Below are positions 34,663 through 43,258 of a stretch of 62,883 nt of DNA, in pieces. The notes beneath the pieces were generated by a model. The model did no database searches. It was not told the DNA's origin and saw only the letters and a list, made by a program, of their open reading frames with translations. Made by a program: the position numbers and the translations under genes. How positions within the stretch are numbered: the first letter of the stretch is position 1; each line of letters opens with the position of its first letter. The DNA is from an uncultured Nitrospira sp. (GTDB lineage Bacteria; Nitrospirota; Nitrospiria; Nitrospirales; Nitrospiraceae), in assembly GCA_946479785.1 (NCBI GenBank), contig CAMLHQ010000005.1, positions 1 through 62,883 on the forward strand, in the 5' to 3' direction.

Positions 34663-34860
34663 ATGCACGTGCAACTCAGTCACCCCGCGCGGAGCGTAGA
34701 AGTCAAAGGCCCCAAGCGGGCCAAAGACGTCTTGCGAGAGCTCAATCTTGTCGTCGAGGCGCACCTTGTGATCCGCGGCGATGAATTGGTGACCGAGGAT
34801 GAACTGCTCCACGACAAGGATCAGATTGAAATCCGGCCGGTGATTTCGGGCGGCTCCTAG
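34663..34860 (+). CDS. ttuB: TtuB/ThiS-like ubiquitin-fold sulfur carrier
   Basis: 65 residues, the exact size of Thermus TtuB. It has beta-grasp spacing, with hydrophobic strands VEVKGPKRA, ELNLVVEAHLVIRG and the end DQIEIRPVISGGS. TtuB carries thiocarboxylate sulfur on its C-terminal glycine and hands it to TtuA for 2-thiolation of m5U54 in tRNA. The gene for a TtuA homologue is 1.3 kb downstream. The usual end is GG; here a Ser follows, so the protein would need trimming before activation. A ThiS or MoaD role is possible, but the ISGG end and neighbour favour TtuB. No clear ribosome site. Confidence 0.75.
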   Translation: MHVQLSHPARSVEVKGPKRAKDVLRELNLVVEAHLVIRGDELVTEDELLHDKDQIEIRPVISGGS

Positions 34861-35388
34861 CAGATTCGAATCGTCCTCTTTCTCGCTTTACCCTGCGCAT
34901 GGCGTCGGCTTGAGATTCGATGGCCGAGAAACCCGCATTAGAGAGTGCCGCCTCTTCAGAAAAAACGACCCGTCCAAAATCGAGAGCGAATTGCCTCCTG
35001 AGTCATCCGTATCCTCAGGCGATGTGAAAACGTAATGCCCCCCTAAGATTTCTCCTTTTGACTGTAAATCTTCCTTACATAAGTAGTCTCAAACATGGAA
35101 CGTCCCTTCTCAATGCATGGAACAGCTGGAATTACGCAAATGATGTGGGGTTTATCGTAAAAGCTCTCTTGCTCGATAATACGTACCCGTCTACTCACAT
35201 GAGTGTTAATGCTTTTTACACTTGCTTCAAACATGTCGCCGTAAGCGTACTTCTTACCGCTTTCGTTGATGGTTCGGAATGCGCCAGTCCTAGGGATTCT
35301 TGCTCTCCCCTACGTCCAGGGGGATTGAAAAACTTGTGGCATAAGACTTGATACTCACATGACAAAATCTCTAACCGGAGGGCCATTC
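34861..35388. other. Non-coding stretch before the PEP-CTERM gene
   Basis: 528 bp with no convincing gene. It is more AT-rich than its surroundings. It holds a small CCTGAG/CTCAGG hairpin near 35000-35025, a CCCCT-ACGTCC-AGGGG stem near 35307-35325 and a -24/-12 promoter-like element listed separately. A 97-residue open frame at 35058 lacks a ribosome site and resembles no protein. Confidence 0.5.
35337..35352 (+). promoter_or_regulatory. Partial sigma-54-like element before the PEP-CTERM gene
   Basis: TGGCAT-AAGAC-TTGAT lies 37 bp before the start codon. The -24 part matches TGGCAC at five of six bases and spacing is exact, but the -12 part has GA in place of the near-invariant GC. PEP-CTERM genes in several bacteria depend on RpoN with the PrsK/PrsR pair, which makes the match worth noting. 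Confidence 0.3.
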
Positions 35389-36042
35389 ATGAAACAAGTT
35401 TTACTCGCTGTAATTCTAGTTCTAGGTCCAGCGCATCTGGCACTCGCCACCAGCACGGAACAGCTGACTGTCTCGGACGGACTCACCACTGTTACGGTTT
35501 TATCTGGGACGAATTCGGTCAGTTATAGCAACGCAAACTTCGATGGATGGAACATTATTGTCGCTGGAGGGGCCAGCCAATCGCCGTTGCTGTCGCCCTT
35601 TGGGTTAGACACCTTCACGCTTGCTGCGACCTGCGCGGCGGGCACGGGTTGTAGCACACATGATTTGACGATTAGCTTCAGTGATATGAATTTCACGCAA
35701 GTACCCACAGGCGGCTTTTTAGAATCGTTTTCTGGAGTGGTCTCAAGCGGCTCTGCTTCCCAGTCAGCATGGTTTGACATCGGCAATTCCCTTTTTGCCC
35801 AAACCACGTCAATCGGCACCCTCGGTCCATTCTCTGGGGTCTTTGGCGCTTCAATAGCCGGCGGGTCCGCTGGTCCGAGTGCCTACTCACTCACGCTCGT
35901 TCAAACCATCACAGCTGGCTCCCAGGGAGTTAGCCTTGATGGGCAGGTAGGACAGGTTCCTGAACCGGCTTCCATTCTTCTTCTCGGCTCGGGCCTGGCA
36001 GGCATCGGCCTTTGGAATCAAAGGCGCAGGAAGACTGTCTAG
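35389..36042 (+). CDS. PEP-CTERM sorting-signal protein
   Basis: 217 residues from the ATG at 35389 with GGAGGG upstream; an earlier ATG at 35359 is possible. N-terminal signal peptide (KQVLLAVILVLGPAHLALA), a Ser/Thr/Gly-rich beta-type body with few charges, then the C-terminal signal: PEP motif in QVPEPASILLL, a hydrophobic helix and a basic end NQRRRK. Exosortase (EpsH/XrtA) cuts after the membrane helix is reached, and the protein is sent to the surface with exopolysaccharide. No exosortase is in the window. A strong terminator closes the gene. Body family not recognised. Confidence 0.92.
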   Translation: MKQVLLAVILVLGPAHLALATSTEQLTVSDGLTTVTVLSGTNSVSYSNANFDGWNIIVAGGASQSPLLSPFGLDTFTLAATCAAGTGCSTHDLTISFSDMNFTQVPTGGFLESFSGVVSSGSASQSAWFDIGNSLFAQTTSIGTLGPFSGVFGASIAGGSAGPSAYSLTLVQTITAGSQGVSLDGQVGQVPEPASILLLGSGLAGIGLWNQRRRKTV

Positions 36043-36064
36043 TTACTCCAGTCGCAGGTATGAT

Positions 36065-36105
36065 AAACCGGTCCGCGGGAATGCCCCGCGGACCGGTTTT
36101 CTTTT
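36065..36105 (+). terminator. Rho-independent terminator of the PEP-CTERM gene
   Basis: AAACCGGTCCGCGGG (36065-36079) and CCCGCGGACCGGTTT (36085-36099) are perfectly complementary, a 15-bp stem with the 5-nt loop AATGC, followed by TTTTCTTTT. It lies 22 bp after the stop codon. This is the clearest intrinsic terminator in the window. Confidence 0.93.
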
Positions 36106-36179
36106 GACTCTCCCAAACTGTCGACCCTTCCTCTTTCACACCATTGCATTGACGTAATTCCGCTCGTATGATCGAGCTC

Positions 36180-37118
36180 ATGAACTGCACCAAGTGCAAG
36201 ACCAAAGCGGTCATCAAGATCCCCCGGCACCATGCCGCCTTCTGCAAGGGCTGTTTCAACAGTTTTGTTCACGACCAGGTCGCGCGCGCGATCAAGTCGC
36301 AGAGGATGTTCGGGAAAGACGATCGGATTCTCGTTGCGGTTTCTGGCGGGAAAGATAGTTTGGCGCTGTGGGATATTCTACTCAAGCTCGGCTATAAGGC
36401 CGATGCGTTTTACGTGAACCTGGGTATCGGCGGCTATTCCGAGCGTTCCCATCAAATGGTTCGCCGATTTGCCGAGTCGGTTGCCGTTCCTCTCGGTGCC
36501 ACATGGCATACCCACACCGTTGAACAGGAAGAAGGAGCCGGCATCAAAGAACTCGCCCAGCTGGTCCATCGCCCGACCTGTTCGACCTGCGGAACGCTGA
36601 AACGGTATCAATTTAACCGGGCTGCCATTGAACAGGACTACGACGTGATGGCGACCGGTCATAATCTCGACGACGAAGCGGCCCGCCTGCTCGGCAACGT
36701 GCTGCATTGGCAAGAGGACTATCTGGATAAACAAGGGCCGACTCTACCCGCCTCAGTCGAAGGGTTCGCCAAGAAGGTGAAGCCGCTCTATCGCCTCTCG
36801 GAACGGGAACTCGCGGCCTATTGTGTCCTGAACAAAATCGACTACATCGTGGACGAATGCCCGATGGCGCAGGGCGCGAGGTCTCTCCTCTATAAGGAGG
36901 TCCTCAATCGTCTCGAAACGGAATCTCCCGGCACCAAACAATACTTCTATTGGGGTTTTCTGGATAAACAGCGGAAGAAGGACTCGATCTCTCCCACCAT
37001 GACTGAAAAAGACCGGGCCATGCTCCACCCCTGTGCCACCTGTGGCCAGCCGACGACCGCCGAAACCTGCTCCTACTGCAAGCTGATGGCGCGCGCGAAA
37101 GCCCCTTCGGCCTCGTGA
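36180..37118 (+). CDS. ttuA: tRNA-5-methyluridine(54) 2-sulfurtransferase
   Basis: 312 residues from the ATG at 36180; an in-frame ATG at 36168 adds four. TtuA replaces O2 of m5U54 (T54) in tRNA with sulfur, raising tRNA heat stability. Features: N-terminal zinc pair CTKC and CKGC, PP-loop SGGKDSLALWDILLKLGY, cluster cysteines in RPTCSTCGTLKRY, GHNLDDEAARLLGNVL, and C-terminal zinc pair CATC and CSYC. The organisation follows Thermus TtuA throughout. The likely sulfur donor TtuB is encoded at 34663; the PEP-CTERM gene and terminator separate them. The modification is known mainly from thermophiles, so its presence here is of interest. Next gene overlaps its stop. Confidence 0.92.
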   Translation: MNCTKCKTKAVIKIPRHHAAFCKGCFNSFVHDQVARAIKSQRMFGKDDRILVAVSGGKDSLALWDILLKLGYKADAFYVNLGIGGYSERSHQMVRRFAESVAVPLGATWHTHTVEQEEGAGIKELAQLVHRPTCSTCGTLKRYQFNRAAIEQDYDVMATGHNLDDEAARLLGNVLHWQEDYLDKQGPTLPASVEGFAKKVKPLYRLSERELAAYCVLNKIDYIVDECPMAQGARSLLYKEVLNRLETESPGTKQYFYWGFLDKQRKKDSISPTMTEKDRAMLHPCATCGQPTTAETCSYCKLMARAKAPSAS

Positions 37119-37774
37119 GTCCCTGCCGTGCCCTCCCGCATGATGGTGCCGAGCAAGCGTCGTACGGCGCAGGAGCGATTCGTCTTGGCCTGTCTCTGTT
37201 CCTTATCCTCCTGCTGCCTTGCCGGATCAGCGCTGAAACCTTCACTCCCTCGGTGACAATCGGGACGCAGACGGTGGGCTTCACCACCGGCCCGCTCCTT
37301 CCGATTCGACTCTTGCCCGGGCAATCCTCAAAACTTTTCGGAGTCGCGGCGATACCCTCCTGGGTCATGACCCTCACCGATACGATCGGTTCCGGTTGGT
37401 ATCAGGGACAGCTTGGCGTCGGGGCGGAGTTGCCGACGTTTCGAACTGCCGAACCCGTCACCGCCTATGGAATCGGAGTCACGCCGAAACTGATCTATGC
37501 CTTTACCGCGCTCAATCGCCTGCGTTTCTATGTCGAAGGCGGTGGCGGCCCCCTCTGGACTGATCTGGGAGGCCGCGTACCGGAACAACCGGGGCAGTTC
37601 AATTTCATGGTCTGGGGCGGAGCCGGCTTATCATGGTATTTCACTCCTCAATGGGCCGTCCAAGCAGGATACCGGTTCCTGCACATTTCGAACGGCGGCA
37701 CCCGCAATCAGAATTCCGGATTGAACGCCGGAATCCCATTCATCGGACTCTCATTCGGTTTCTTCTCACGGTAG
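37115..37774 (+). CDS. PagL-like lipid A 3-O-deacylase (acyloxyacyl hydrolase)
   Basis: 219 residues. Signal-peptide-like hydrophobic run (LGLSLFLILLLPCRISA) after a basic start, then an outer-membrane beta-barrel pattern with aromatic girdles. The C-terminal YRFLHISNGGTRNQNSGLN carries the PagL-type His and Ser of HxS and the Asn-rich loop that ends in a final strand. PagL removes the acyl chain at position 3 of lipid A in the outer leaflet. The start is the GTG at 37115 overlapping the ttuA stop (GTGA), so it appears translationally coupled to an unrelated function. Confidence 0.78.
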   Translation: MSPCRALPHDGAEQASYGAGAIRLGLSLFLILLLPCRISAETFTPSVTIGTQTVGFTTGPLLPIRLLPGQSSKLFGVAAIPSWVMTLTDTIGSGWYQGQLGVGAELPTFRTAEPVTAYGIGVTPKLIYAFTALNRLRFYVEGGGGPLWTDLGGRVPEQPGQFNFMVWGGAGLSWYFTPQWAVQAGYRFLHISNGGTRNQNSGLNAGIPFIGLSFGFFSR

Positions 37775-37858
37775 GTCGCGCTTGCAAAGCTTCTGACGAC
37801 TCCGTAAGCTGGGTCAGAGAGAGTTGATTGTAAGCCGTTCTGCTTTATCTTCTTTTGC

Positions 37859-38887
37859 ATGGCCACCTCGTCACGAGACTTCTACCAGATCCTCGGCGTT
37901 CCGCGGACCGCGTCGGCGGATGATATCAAGAAAGCCTATCGGCGGCTTGCCCGCCAATTCCATCCTGATCTCCATTCGGGCACGAAAAAGGCCGAAATGG
38001 AGAAGAAATTTAAAGAGCTTAACGAAGCCAACGAGGTGCTCTCCGACCCCGACAAGCGAAAGAAATACGATCAGTACGGCGCCCAGTGGGAACAGGCGGA
38101 AGCCTTCGAAAAGGCGCGCCAGCAAGCCGGCACACAAGGGTTTAACTGGCAACAGACGGGGGGCGAATCCGGCGGCGAGGCTTTTTCAGATATCTTCGAA
38201 AATCTCTTCAGTGGCCGAGGTCGTGGCGGTGCGGGACGGGGCTTTGCCATGCCGGGCGAGGATCTCGAAACCGAGGTCGAGTTATCCTTGCGCGAAGTGC
38301 TGACCGGCGTCACGAAGCGGATCAACCTGCGAGAACCGACGACGTGTTCGACCTGCCAGGGCACCGGCGCTTTGCGGGGCAGGACCTGCCCGACCTGCCA
38401 CGGGACCGGTTCAACTGCAGAATTGAAGACAATCGAAGTGAAGATTCCCGCTGGCGTCCAGGACGGGACCCGCGTGCGAGTGGCGGGCAAAGGCCAGCCC
38501 GGGTCAAACGGCGGCAAGCATGGCGACCTTTATCTGCATGTCGTCATCGAGCCGGATCCCGTTTTCCGACGCCAGGGCAGCGATATCCATGTCAACGTGC
38601 CTGTCTATCCGTGGGAAGCGGCTTTAGGCGCAGAAATCATGGCGCCCACCTTGACGGAACCGGTGAAGGTGAAGGTGCCGTCTGGCAGCAAGGCAGACAG
38701 CAAACTGCGTCTAAAGGGTAAAGGCCTTCCGTCGGCGACCGGACATGGCGACCTGTTCCTGATTCTTCATGTCGTGATGCCGCCCGCCATCAGCAATGAA
38801 GGACAAAAGCTTTTTGAACAGCTCGCACACATCAAGCATCCGGACCCGCGCATCGACTTGCTGAATCAGGCGAGACGTAGCTCATGA
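37859..38887 (+). CDS. DnaJ-class chaperone with reduced zinc region
   Basis: 342 residues. J domain (about 6-70) with HPD in RQFHPDLH, which stimulates DnaK ATPase. A short Gly/Phe-Arg linker follows (about 105-135). Only two CxxCxGxG units are present ([16 protein letters not shown]) where DnaJ has four, so it has one zinc centre at most. Two beta-rich substrate domains follow, with ending [14 protein letters not shown]. It is shorter than full DnaJ and differs from CbpA in keeping zinc. The stop overlaps the next gene by four bases (ATGA). Confidence 0.9.
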   Translation: MATSSRDFYQILGVPRTASADDIKKAYRRLARQFHPDLHSGTKKAEMEKKFKELNEANEVLSDPDKRKKYDQYGAQWEQAEAFEKARQQAGTQGFNWQQTGGESGGEAFSDIFENLFSGRGRGGAGRGFAMPGEDLETEVELSLREVLTGVTKRINLREPTTCSTCQGTGALRGRTCPTCHGTGSTAELKTIEVKIPAGVQDGTRVRVAGKGQPGSNGGKHGDLYLHVVIEPDPVFRRQGSDIHVNVPVYPWEAALGAEIMAPTLTEPVKVKVPSGSKADSKLRLKGKGLPSATGHGDLFLILHVVMPPAISNEGQKLFEQLAHIKHPDPRIDLLNQARRSS

Positions 38888-39516
38888 CCCTAACCGAGTA
38901 CGCCGTGCTCGCGTTCAGCTCGCTCTTCGTCATTGTCGATCCGATCGCAACCGTGCCGGCGTTCCTGGCCATGACCGCGCGGGACACCGCTCATCGGCTA
39001 CGCATGGCTCGCGTGGCCTGCATGGTCGCCATCGGTATCCTGGCCGGCTTTGCGCTCATCGGGCAATGGCTATTCTCTCTCCTCGGCATCACACTTCCCG
39101 CGGTGCAAGTGGCAGGGGCGCTGGTGCTGCTGCTTGTGGCGTTGGACATGTTACGGGCTCAACGTTCTCCTGTTCAAGAAACGGCGGCTGAAACGGCTGA
39201 AGCTGCCATGAAAGACGACATCGCCATTACGCCGCTTGCCGTGCCGATGCTCGCCGGACCGGCTGCGATTTCGACCGTGATTCTCCTTGACGCTCAAGCC
39301 GCCTCGTGGGCCCATCGAGGTATCTTGCTGGCTTGCGTTGCGCTGGTCGGTCTGGCAAGCTACGCCATCCTGGCTCTTGGCGCATCGGGAGCCAAATGGA
39401 TGACCCCACTGGCGGAAAAGATCATCACGCGCCTGATGGGCTTGCTGCTTGCCGCCTTGGCCGTTCAGTTCCTCTTCAACGGACTGAAGGGCGAAGGCGG
39501 TTTGTTTGTGCGATAA
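38884..39516 (+). CDS. MarC family membrane protein
   Basis: 210 residues with six hydrophobic helices. MarC/UPF0056 family: the opening block ending in [17 protein letters not shown], the ALRLA-like loop and [19 protein letters not shown] are typical. First linked to antibiotic resistance in E. coli, the family's transport function is not known. ATG at 38884 lies within the dnaJ-like gene end, so the two are coupled. Conserved Pro and Asp in helix 1 are present. Confidence 0.9.
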   Translation: MTLTEYAVLAFSSLFVIVDPIATVPAFLAMTARDTAHRLRMARVACMVAIGILAGFALIGQWLFSLLGITLPAVQVAGALVLLLVALDMLRAQRSPVQETAAETAEAAMKDDIAITPLAVPMLAGPAAISTVILLDAQAASWAHRGILLACVALVGLASYAILALGASGAKWMTPLAEKIITRLMGLLLAALAVQFLFNGLKGEGGLFVR

Positions 39517-39568
39517 TGATTCGTTATTACGAACTACTTGAAGGATTGTTCAACCGAAGGAGGACGGC

Positions 39569-40216
39569 ATGAAGAAGGGAACAGAGAGAGGGTTGACGCT
39601 TGCTATGACCTCGGCGTTCGCGCTGGTGATTGGAACCACCGGCGTCTGGGCGAATGAGCCTGGCTATGGCCACGGCGGGAAGGACGGGTACGAAAGCGGC
39701 GGCCATGGAGCGATGGGAAGCCATGGCATGGGCATGATGCACAGCGGCGCCGGTCATTTGATCCGGCATCTCCTCAAACATGAGAAAGACATCGGCTTGA
39801 CGGCCGAGCAGGTGGCGAAATTGAAAGACATTCAGCTGAACCTGGACAAGACCCGCATCAAAGCGGAAGCGGACATCCAGGTTGCGGAGCGGGAGTTGAA
39901 GGCGTTAACCGATGAAGAAAAGTCCGATCTCGGCGCGATTGAAGCCAAATTGAAGCAGAGCGAAGACATGCAAGTCGCGCTGCGGATGACCTCGATTAAG
40001 ACGCGCCGCGAGGTCTTGGGCCTCTTGACTCCCGAACAGCGCACCAAGGAAAAGGCCGTGCACGAAAAGATGATGCAGCAGCATAAAGAGGGTGACAGAG
40101 GCCACGGCGCCCAGCCGGGCGGCATGATGAATCCGCATGGTGGGGGCATGCCAGGCAACCCGCACAAGGGTGGCGGCGCCGCACCGATGCCGCCGTCGGA
40201 CATGAAGACTCAGTAG
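39569..40216 (+). CDS. Spy/CpxP-like periplasmic protein, His/Met/Gly-rich
   Basis: 215 residues with a signal peptide ending near VWANE. A His/Gly/Met-rich stretch (HGGKDGYESGGHGAMGSHG) precedes the helical core, which holds two LTxxQ motifs (GLTAEQVAKL and LLTPEQRT) typical of Spy and CpxP. The C-terminus is again His/Met/Pro-rich. Spy-like proteins are periplasmic chaperones; this His/Met content suggests metal (Cu, Zn or Ni) binding. AAGGAGG precedes the ATG. A PepSY gene follows after 41 bp, probably on the same transcript. Confidence 0.82.
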   Translation: MKKGTERGLTLAMTSAFALVIGTTGVWANEPGYGHGGKDGYESGGHGAMGSHGMGMMHSGAGHLIRHLLKHEKDIGLTAEQVAKLKDIQLNLDKTRIKAEADIQVAERELKALTDEEKSDLGAIEAKLKQSEDMQVALRMTSIKTRREVLGLLTPEQRTKEKAVHEKMMQQHKEGDRGHGAQPGGMMNPHGGGMPGNPHKGGGAAPMPPSDMKTQ

Positions 40217-40257
40217 GAATTGTGAATTTTTGCCGGCCTGACCACAAGGAGGGAGCC

Positions 40258-40593
40258 ATGAGACGTTTCGCAATCGCCGCGATCATCGCCGTCAGCATGA
40301 TCGTCGGATCAAGTACCGCATGGAGCGATGACAAGGAAGGGAAGGTCGTCGATCTGGTCAAGGATGCCAAGGTGACGATCGATCAGGCGATCAAAACCGC
40401 TCTTGAAAAGGTGCCGGGAACCGCCGTGGAAGCTGAACTCGAGAAAAAGCATGGGAAGACGGTATGGGAAGTGGAAGTCGTCGGCGCCGACGGGAGCGTC
40501 ACGGAAGTCCACATTGATGCCGCTGCCGGTACCGTGATCGATACGGAAGCGAAGAAAGAGGAGAAGCACGGAGAGAAAAAGAAAAACAAGTAA
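40258..40593 (+). CDS. Exported PepSY-domain protein
   Basis: 111 residues from the ATG at 40258 with CAAGGAGGGAG upstream. Signal peptide ending at STAWSDD. The rest is one PepSY domain: ITIDQA-like VTIDQAIKTALEKVPG, then VWEVEVVGADG and EVHIDAAAGTVI, followed by a Lys-rich tail. PepSY domains commonly inhibit proteases or sense metals in the periplasm. Together with the preceding Spy-like protein it forms a small envelope-stress pair; this is inference. Confidence 0.85.
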   Translation: MRRFAIAAIIAVSMIVGSSTAWSDDKEGKVVDLVKDAKVTIDQAIKTALEKVPGTAVEAELEKKHGKTVWEVEVVGADGSVTEVHIDAAAGTVIDTEAKKEEKHGEKKKNK

Positions 40594-40800
40594 TCAGACC
40601 TATCTCATGCAGTAACTCCCCAGGCTGATCAAAATGCCGTCCAGCAAGGCCGCAAGGAGAGAGGGCCTCGATGCGTACGCGGGCAAGGTACGTTGAGAGG
40701 TTCGATCGACGGAGAAAGAGGATTGCGGCAAAGGCGCGTCTTGGCGCGCCGGGTGGGAGGGTGAGAACAATGGCATTTTCAGCAACCTGAAGAGGACGTT

Positions 40801-42474
40801 ATGCCGAAAGAGTTAAAGCTCAAAAGTCACGATCTCCTCGTCGGTCCTGGTCGCGCCCCGGCCAGGGCCATGTTGAAAGCCGTGGGATTCACCGATGAGG
40901 ATCTCTCCCGCCCGATCATCGGCGTCGCCAATACCTGGATCGAAGTCATGCCCTGCAACTTTCATCTGCGCCGCTTGTCGGAACGGGTGAAGGCCGGCAT
41001 CCGCGCCGCAGGTGGTACGCCAATCGAATACAACACGATCGCCGTATCGGACGGCATTTCAATGGGCACCGAGGGCATGAAGGCTTCGCTGATCAGCCGG
41101 GAAGTGATTGCCGACTCGATCGAACTCGTCGCGCGAGGTCATCTCTTCGACGGTGTGGTGGCCCTGTCAGGCTGCGATAAAACGATTCCGGGAACCGTGA
41201 TGGCGCTCGCCCGCCTGAACGTACCGTCGTTGATGCTCTACGGCGGCTCGATCATGCCGGGGCATTTTCAGGGTCACGACGTGACGATCCAAGACGTCTT
41301 CGAAGCCGTCGGCAAACATGCCTCCGGCAAGATGACGAATGCCGAATTGAAAGATCTCGAAGATCATGCGTGTCCCGGTCCCGGAGCCTGCGGCGGGCAG
41401 TTCACCGCCAATACGATGGCGATCGCGTTCGAATTTCTCGGCATGTCGCCGATGGGGCGCAATGGTGTCCCGGCGATGGACAATCGGAAAGACGACGTCG
41501 CATTCGAGTGCGGCAAGATGGTGATGGACCTCTTGAAGCAAGACCTGCGGCCCCGTCAGATCATTACACGCAAGTCGCTGGACAATGCGATTGCCGCGGT
41601 GGCGACCACCGGCGGCTCGACGAATGCCGTACTGCACCTGCTCGCCATCGCACGCGAGGCCGGCATCAAATTGACGATCGACGACTTCGACAAGATCAAT
41701 CGCAAAGTGCCGCTGCTGGCGGACCTGAAACCGGGTGGCCGATTTGCCGCGGCGGACCTCTATGCGGCAGGTGGCACGACGCTGGTGGCGAAACGCCTGC
41801 TCGATGCCGGTATCCTTCACGGGAACCAACCGACAGTGACCGGGCGCACGATCGGCGAAGAGGCCAAGGATGCGACAGAGACACCGGGCCAACGGGTATT
41901 ACGGCCGCTCTCCGATCCAATCAAACCCACGGGCGGACTAGTGATTCTGAAGGGTAATTTAGCGCCGGAAGGCTGCGTGGTGAAGGTGGCCGGCCATTCG
42001 ATGATGCAGTTCCAGGGACCGGCGAAAGTTTATGACCGTGAAGAAGATGCGTTCGTGGCGGTGAAAACCGGGCAGATCAAATCCGGCGATGTCGTGGTGA
42101 TCCGTTACGAAGGGCCATCAGGCGGGCCGGGCATGCGAGAGATGTTGGGCGTGACGGCCGCAATTGTGGGAGCGGGATTGGGCGATTCCGTCGCGCTCCT
42201 GACCGACGGACGATTTTCCGGCGCCACGCATGGTCTCATGGCAGGCCATGTCGCCCCCGAGGCGGTGAGAGGCGGGCCGATCGCTGCCGTGAAAAACGGC
42301 GATACCATCGTGTTCGACATTGCGAAACGCCAACTGAACGTGCAGCTGTCCGCCAAGGAGATCAAGTCGCGTCTCAAGAAAGTGAAGCAGCCGGTCCCCC
42401 GCTATACCTCCGGCGTCATGGCCAAGTACGCCCGACATGTCTCATCGGCTTCGGAGGGAGCGGTGACGAGCTAG
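40801..42474 (+). CDS. ilvD: Dihydroxy-acid dehydratase
   Basis: 557 residues. Catalyses dehydration of 2,3-dihydroxy-isovalerate and -methylvalerate in branched-chain amino acid and CoA precursor synthesis. 2Fe-2S ligands are C52 (VMPCNFHL), C125 (ALSGCDKTIP) and C197 (GPGACGGQF), which puts it in the 2Fe-2S subgroup. ADGR-like LTDGRFSGATHGLM holds the catalytic Ser. The 207-bp gap upstream carries a GGCGCG/CGCGCC stem (40733-40750) and a small basic frame starting at 40671, neither with Ile/Leu/Val codon runs, so no classic attenuator. Convergent with the methyltransferase gene, with only two bases between stops. Confidence 0.97.
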   Translation: MPKELKLKSHDLLVGPGRAPARAMLKAVGFTDEDLSRPIIGVANTWIEVMPCNFHLRRLSERVKAGIRAAGGTPIEYNTIAVSDGISMGTEGMKASLISREVIADSIELVARGHLFDGVVALSGCDKTIPGTVMALARLNVPSLMLYGGSIMPGHFQGHDVTIQDVFEAVGKHASGKMTNAELKDLEDHACPGPGACGGQFTANTMAIAFEFLGMSPMGRNGVPAMDNRKDDVAFECGKMVMDLLKQDLRPRQIITRKSLDNAIAAVATTGGSTNAVLHLLAIAREAGIKLTIDDFDKINRKVPLLADLKPGGRFAAADLYAAGGTTLVAKRLLDAGILHGNQPTVTGRTIGEEAKDATETPGQRVLRPLSDPIKPTGGLVILKGNLAPEGCVVKVAGHSMMQFQGPAKVYDREEDAFVAVKTGQIKSGDVVVIRYEGPSGGPGMREMLGVTAAIVGAGLGDSVALLTDGRFSGATHGLMAGHVAPEAVRGGPIAAVKNGDTIVFDIAKRQLNVQLSAKEIKSRLKKVKQPVPRYTSGVMAKYARHVSSASEGAVTS

Positions 42475-42476
42475 TG

Positions 42477-43244
42477 TTACGAGGCTGTCTGGCTCGGCTT
42501 TTCCAGCCACACCGTGAGGACATTGGTCACCGCATCATCATGGCTGTACTTGTGCAGGTATTGTAGTGTAGGCAGGGCGTTCTCTATCTCACGACTCACC
42601 CGGGACTCCTCTGCTCGGAGGACCAGTCCCGCCTCATGGAACAATCGTTTCCACTCGGACTTCCTCAGCCGGTTCACGTAGGAACTTCGGTTCCATCTCA
42701 TCAGCTTCCACAGCCATTCGGGATAGCGGATACAGTCGAATAGCTTTAACGGCTGAAGCGGCTCTCGCTTATAATAGGCGTGGTCCCCCAGGTCGATGAG
42801 GGCGACCATCCTGCCGCCGCCACGCAACACTCGAACGCATTCCGTGATCGTGACAGCAGGATATCGAAGGTGCTCGAAGGCTGTGTGGGACCACACACAG
42901 TCGAATTGCTGTGAATCAAACGGCAATTGCTTTCCATCGTACAACCGATAGGCAATTTTCCTTTGAGCGGCTTGCTCGGCTGAAAGATACTCCGCCACAT
43001 CGACGGCCGTGCAGCTTTTTGCACCAGCCGCTAGCGCCTCCTCCAACACTTCCAATGTGTGACCAGGCCCAATTTCCAGAATGTCCTTCCCTGCCACAGA
43101 CTGAAACCTACAGAACAACTCAAAGACCTGACGGGCCATCGTAGGATTGGCATTCAAACCGGTCGAATGATACCGGCTGGCCAGCTTGGCGATGGGTTGG
43201 ATGCCCATGAGGAGGTTTTGAAGAATTTCGAGCGGGAGAAACAT
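42477..43244 (-). CDS. Class I SAM-dependent methyltransferase
   Basis: 255 residues. Motif I is DILEIGPGHTLEVLE, with the post-I acidic residue in CTAVDVAEYL, motif II-like DCVWSHTAFEHLRY and motif III VLRGGGRMVALIDLG. This is the small-molecule methyltransferase fold (Methyltransf_11). It opens or closes the minus-strand surface-glycan block, so it may methylate a sugar or lipid there; the substrate is not seen. ATG at 43244. The gene before it (YD-repeat protein) ends 14 bp upstream. Confidence 0.85.
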   Translation of the reverse strand: MFLPLEILQNLLMGIQPIAKLASRYHSTGLNANPTMARQVFELFCRFQSVAGKDILEIGPGHTLEVLEEALAAGAKSCTAVDVAEYLSAEQAAQRKIAYRLYDGKQLPFDSQQFDCVWSHTAFEHLRYPAVTITECVRVLRGGGRMVALIDLGDHAYYKREPLQPLKLFDCIRYPEWLWKLMRWNRSSYVNRLRKSEWKRLFHEAGLVLRAEESRVSREIENALPTLQYLHKYSHDDAVTNVLTVWLEKPSQTAS

Positions 43245-43258
43245 CGTGCCGTATCAGT

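Noticed and set aside
35058..35351. 97-residue open frame before the PEP-CTERM gene
   Set aside because: No ribosome site, no recognisable domain, composition like the surrounding non-coding AT-rich stretch.
40671..40790. 39-residue basic frame upstream of ilvD, a possible leader peptide
   Set aside because: It has an AAGGAGA-like site at long distance but contains no Ile/Leu/Val codon runs, so it is not an attenuator leader; coding support is weak.
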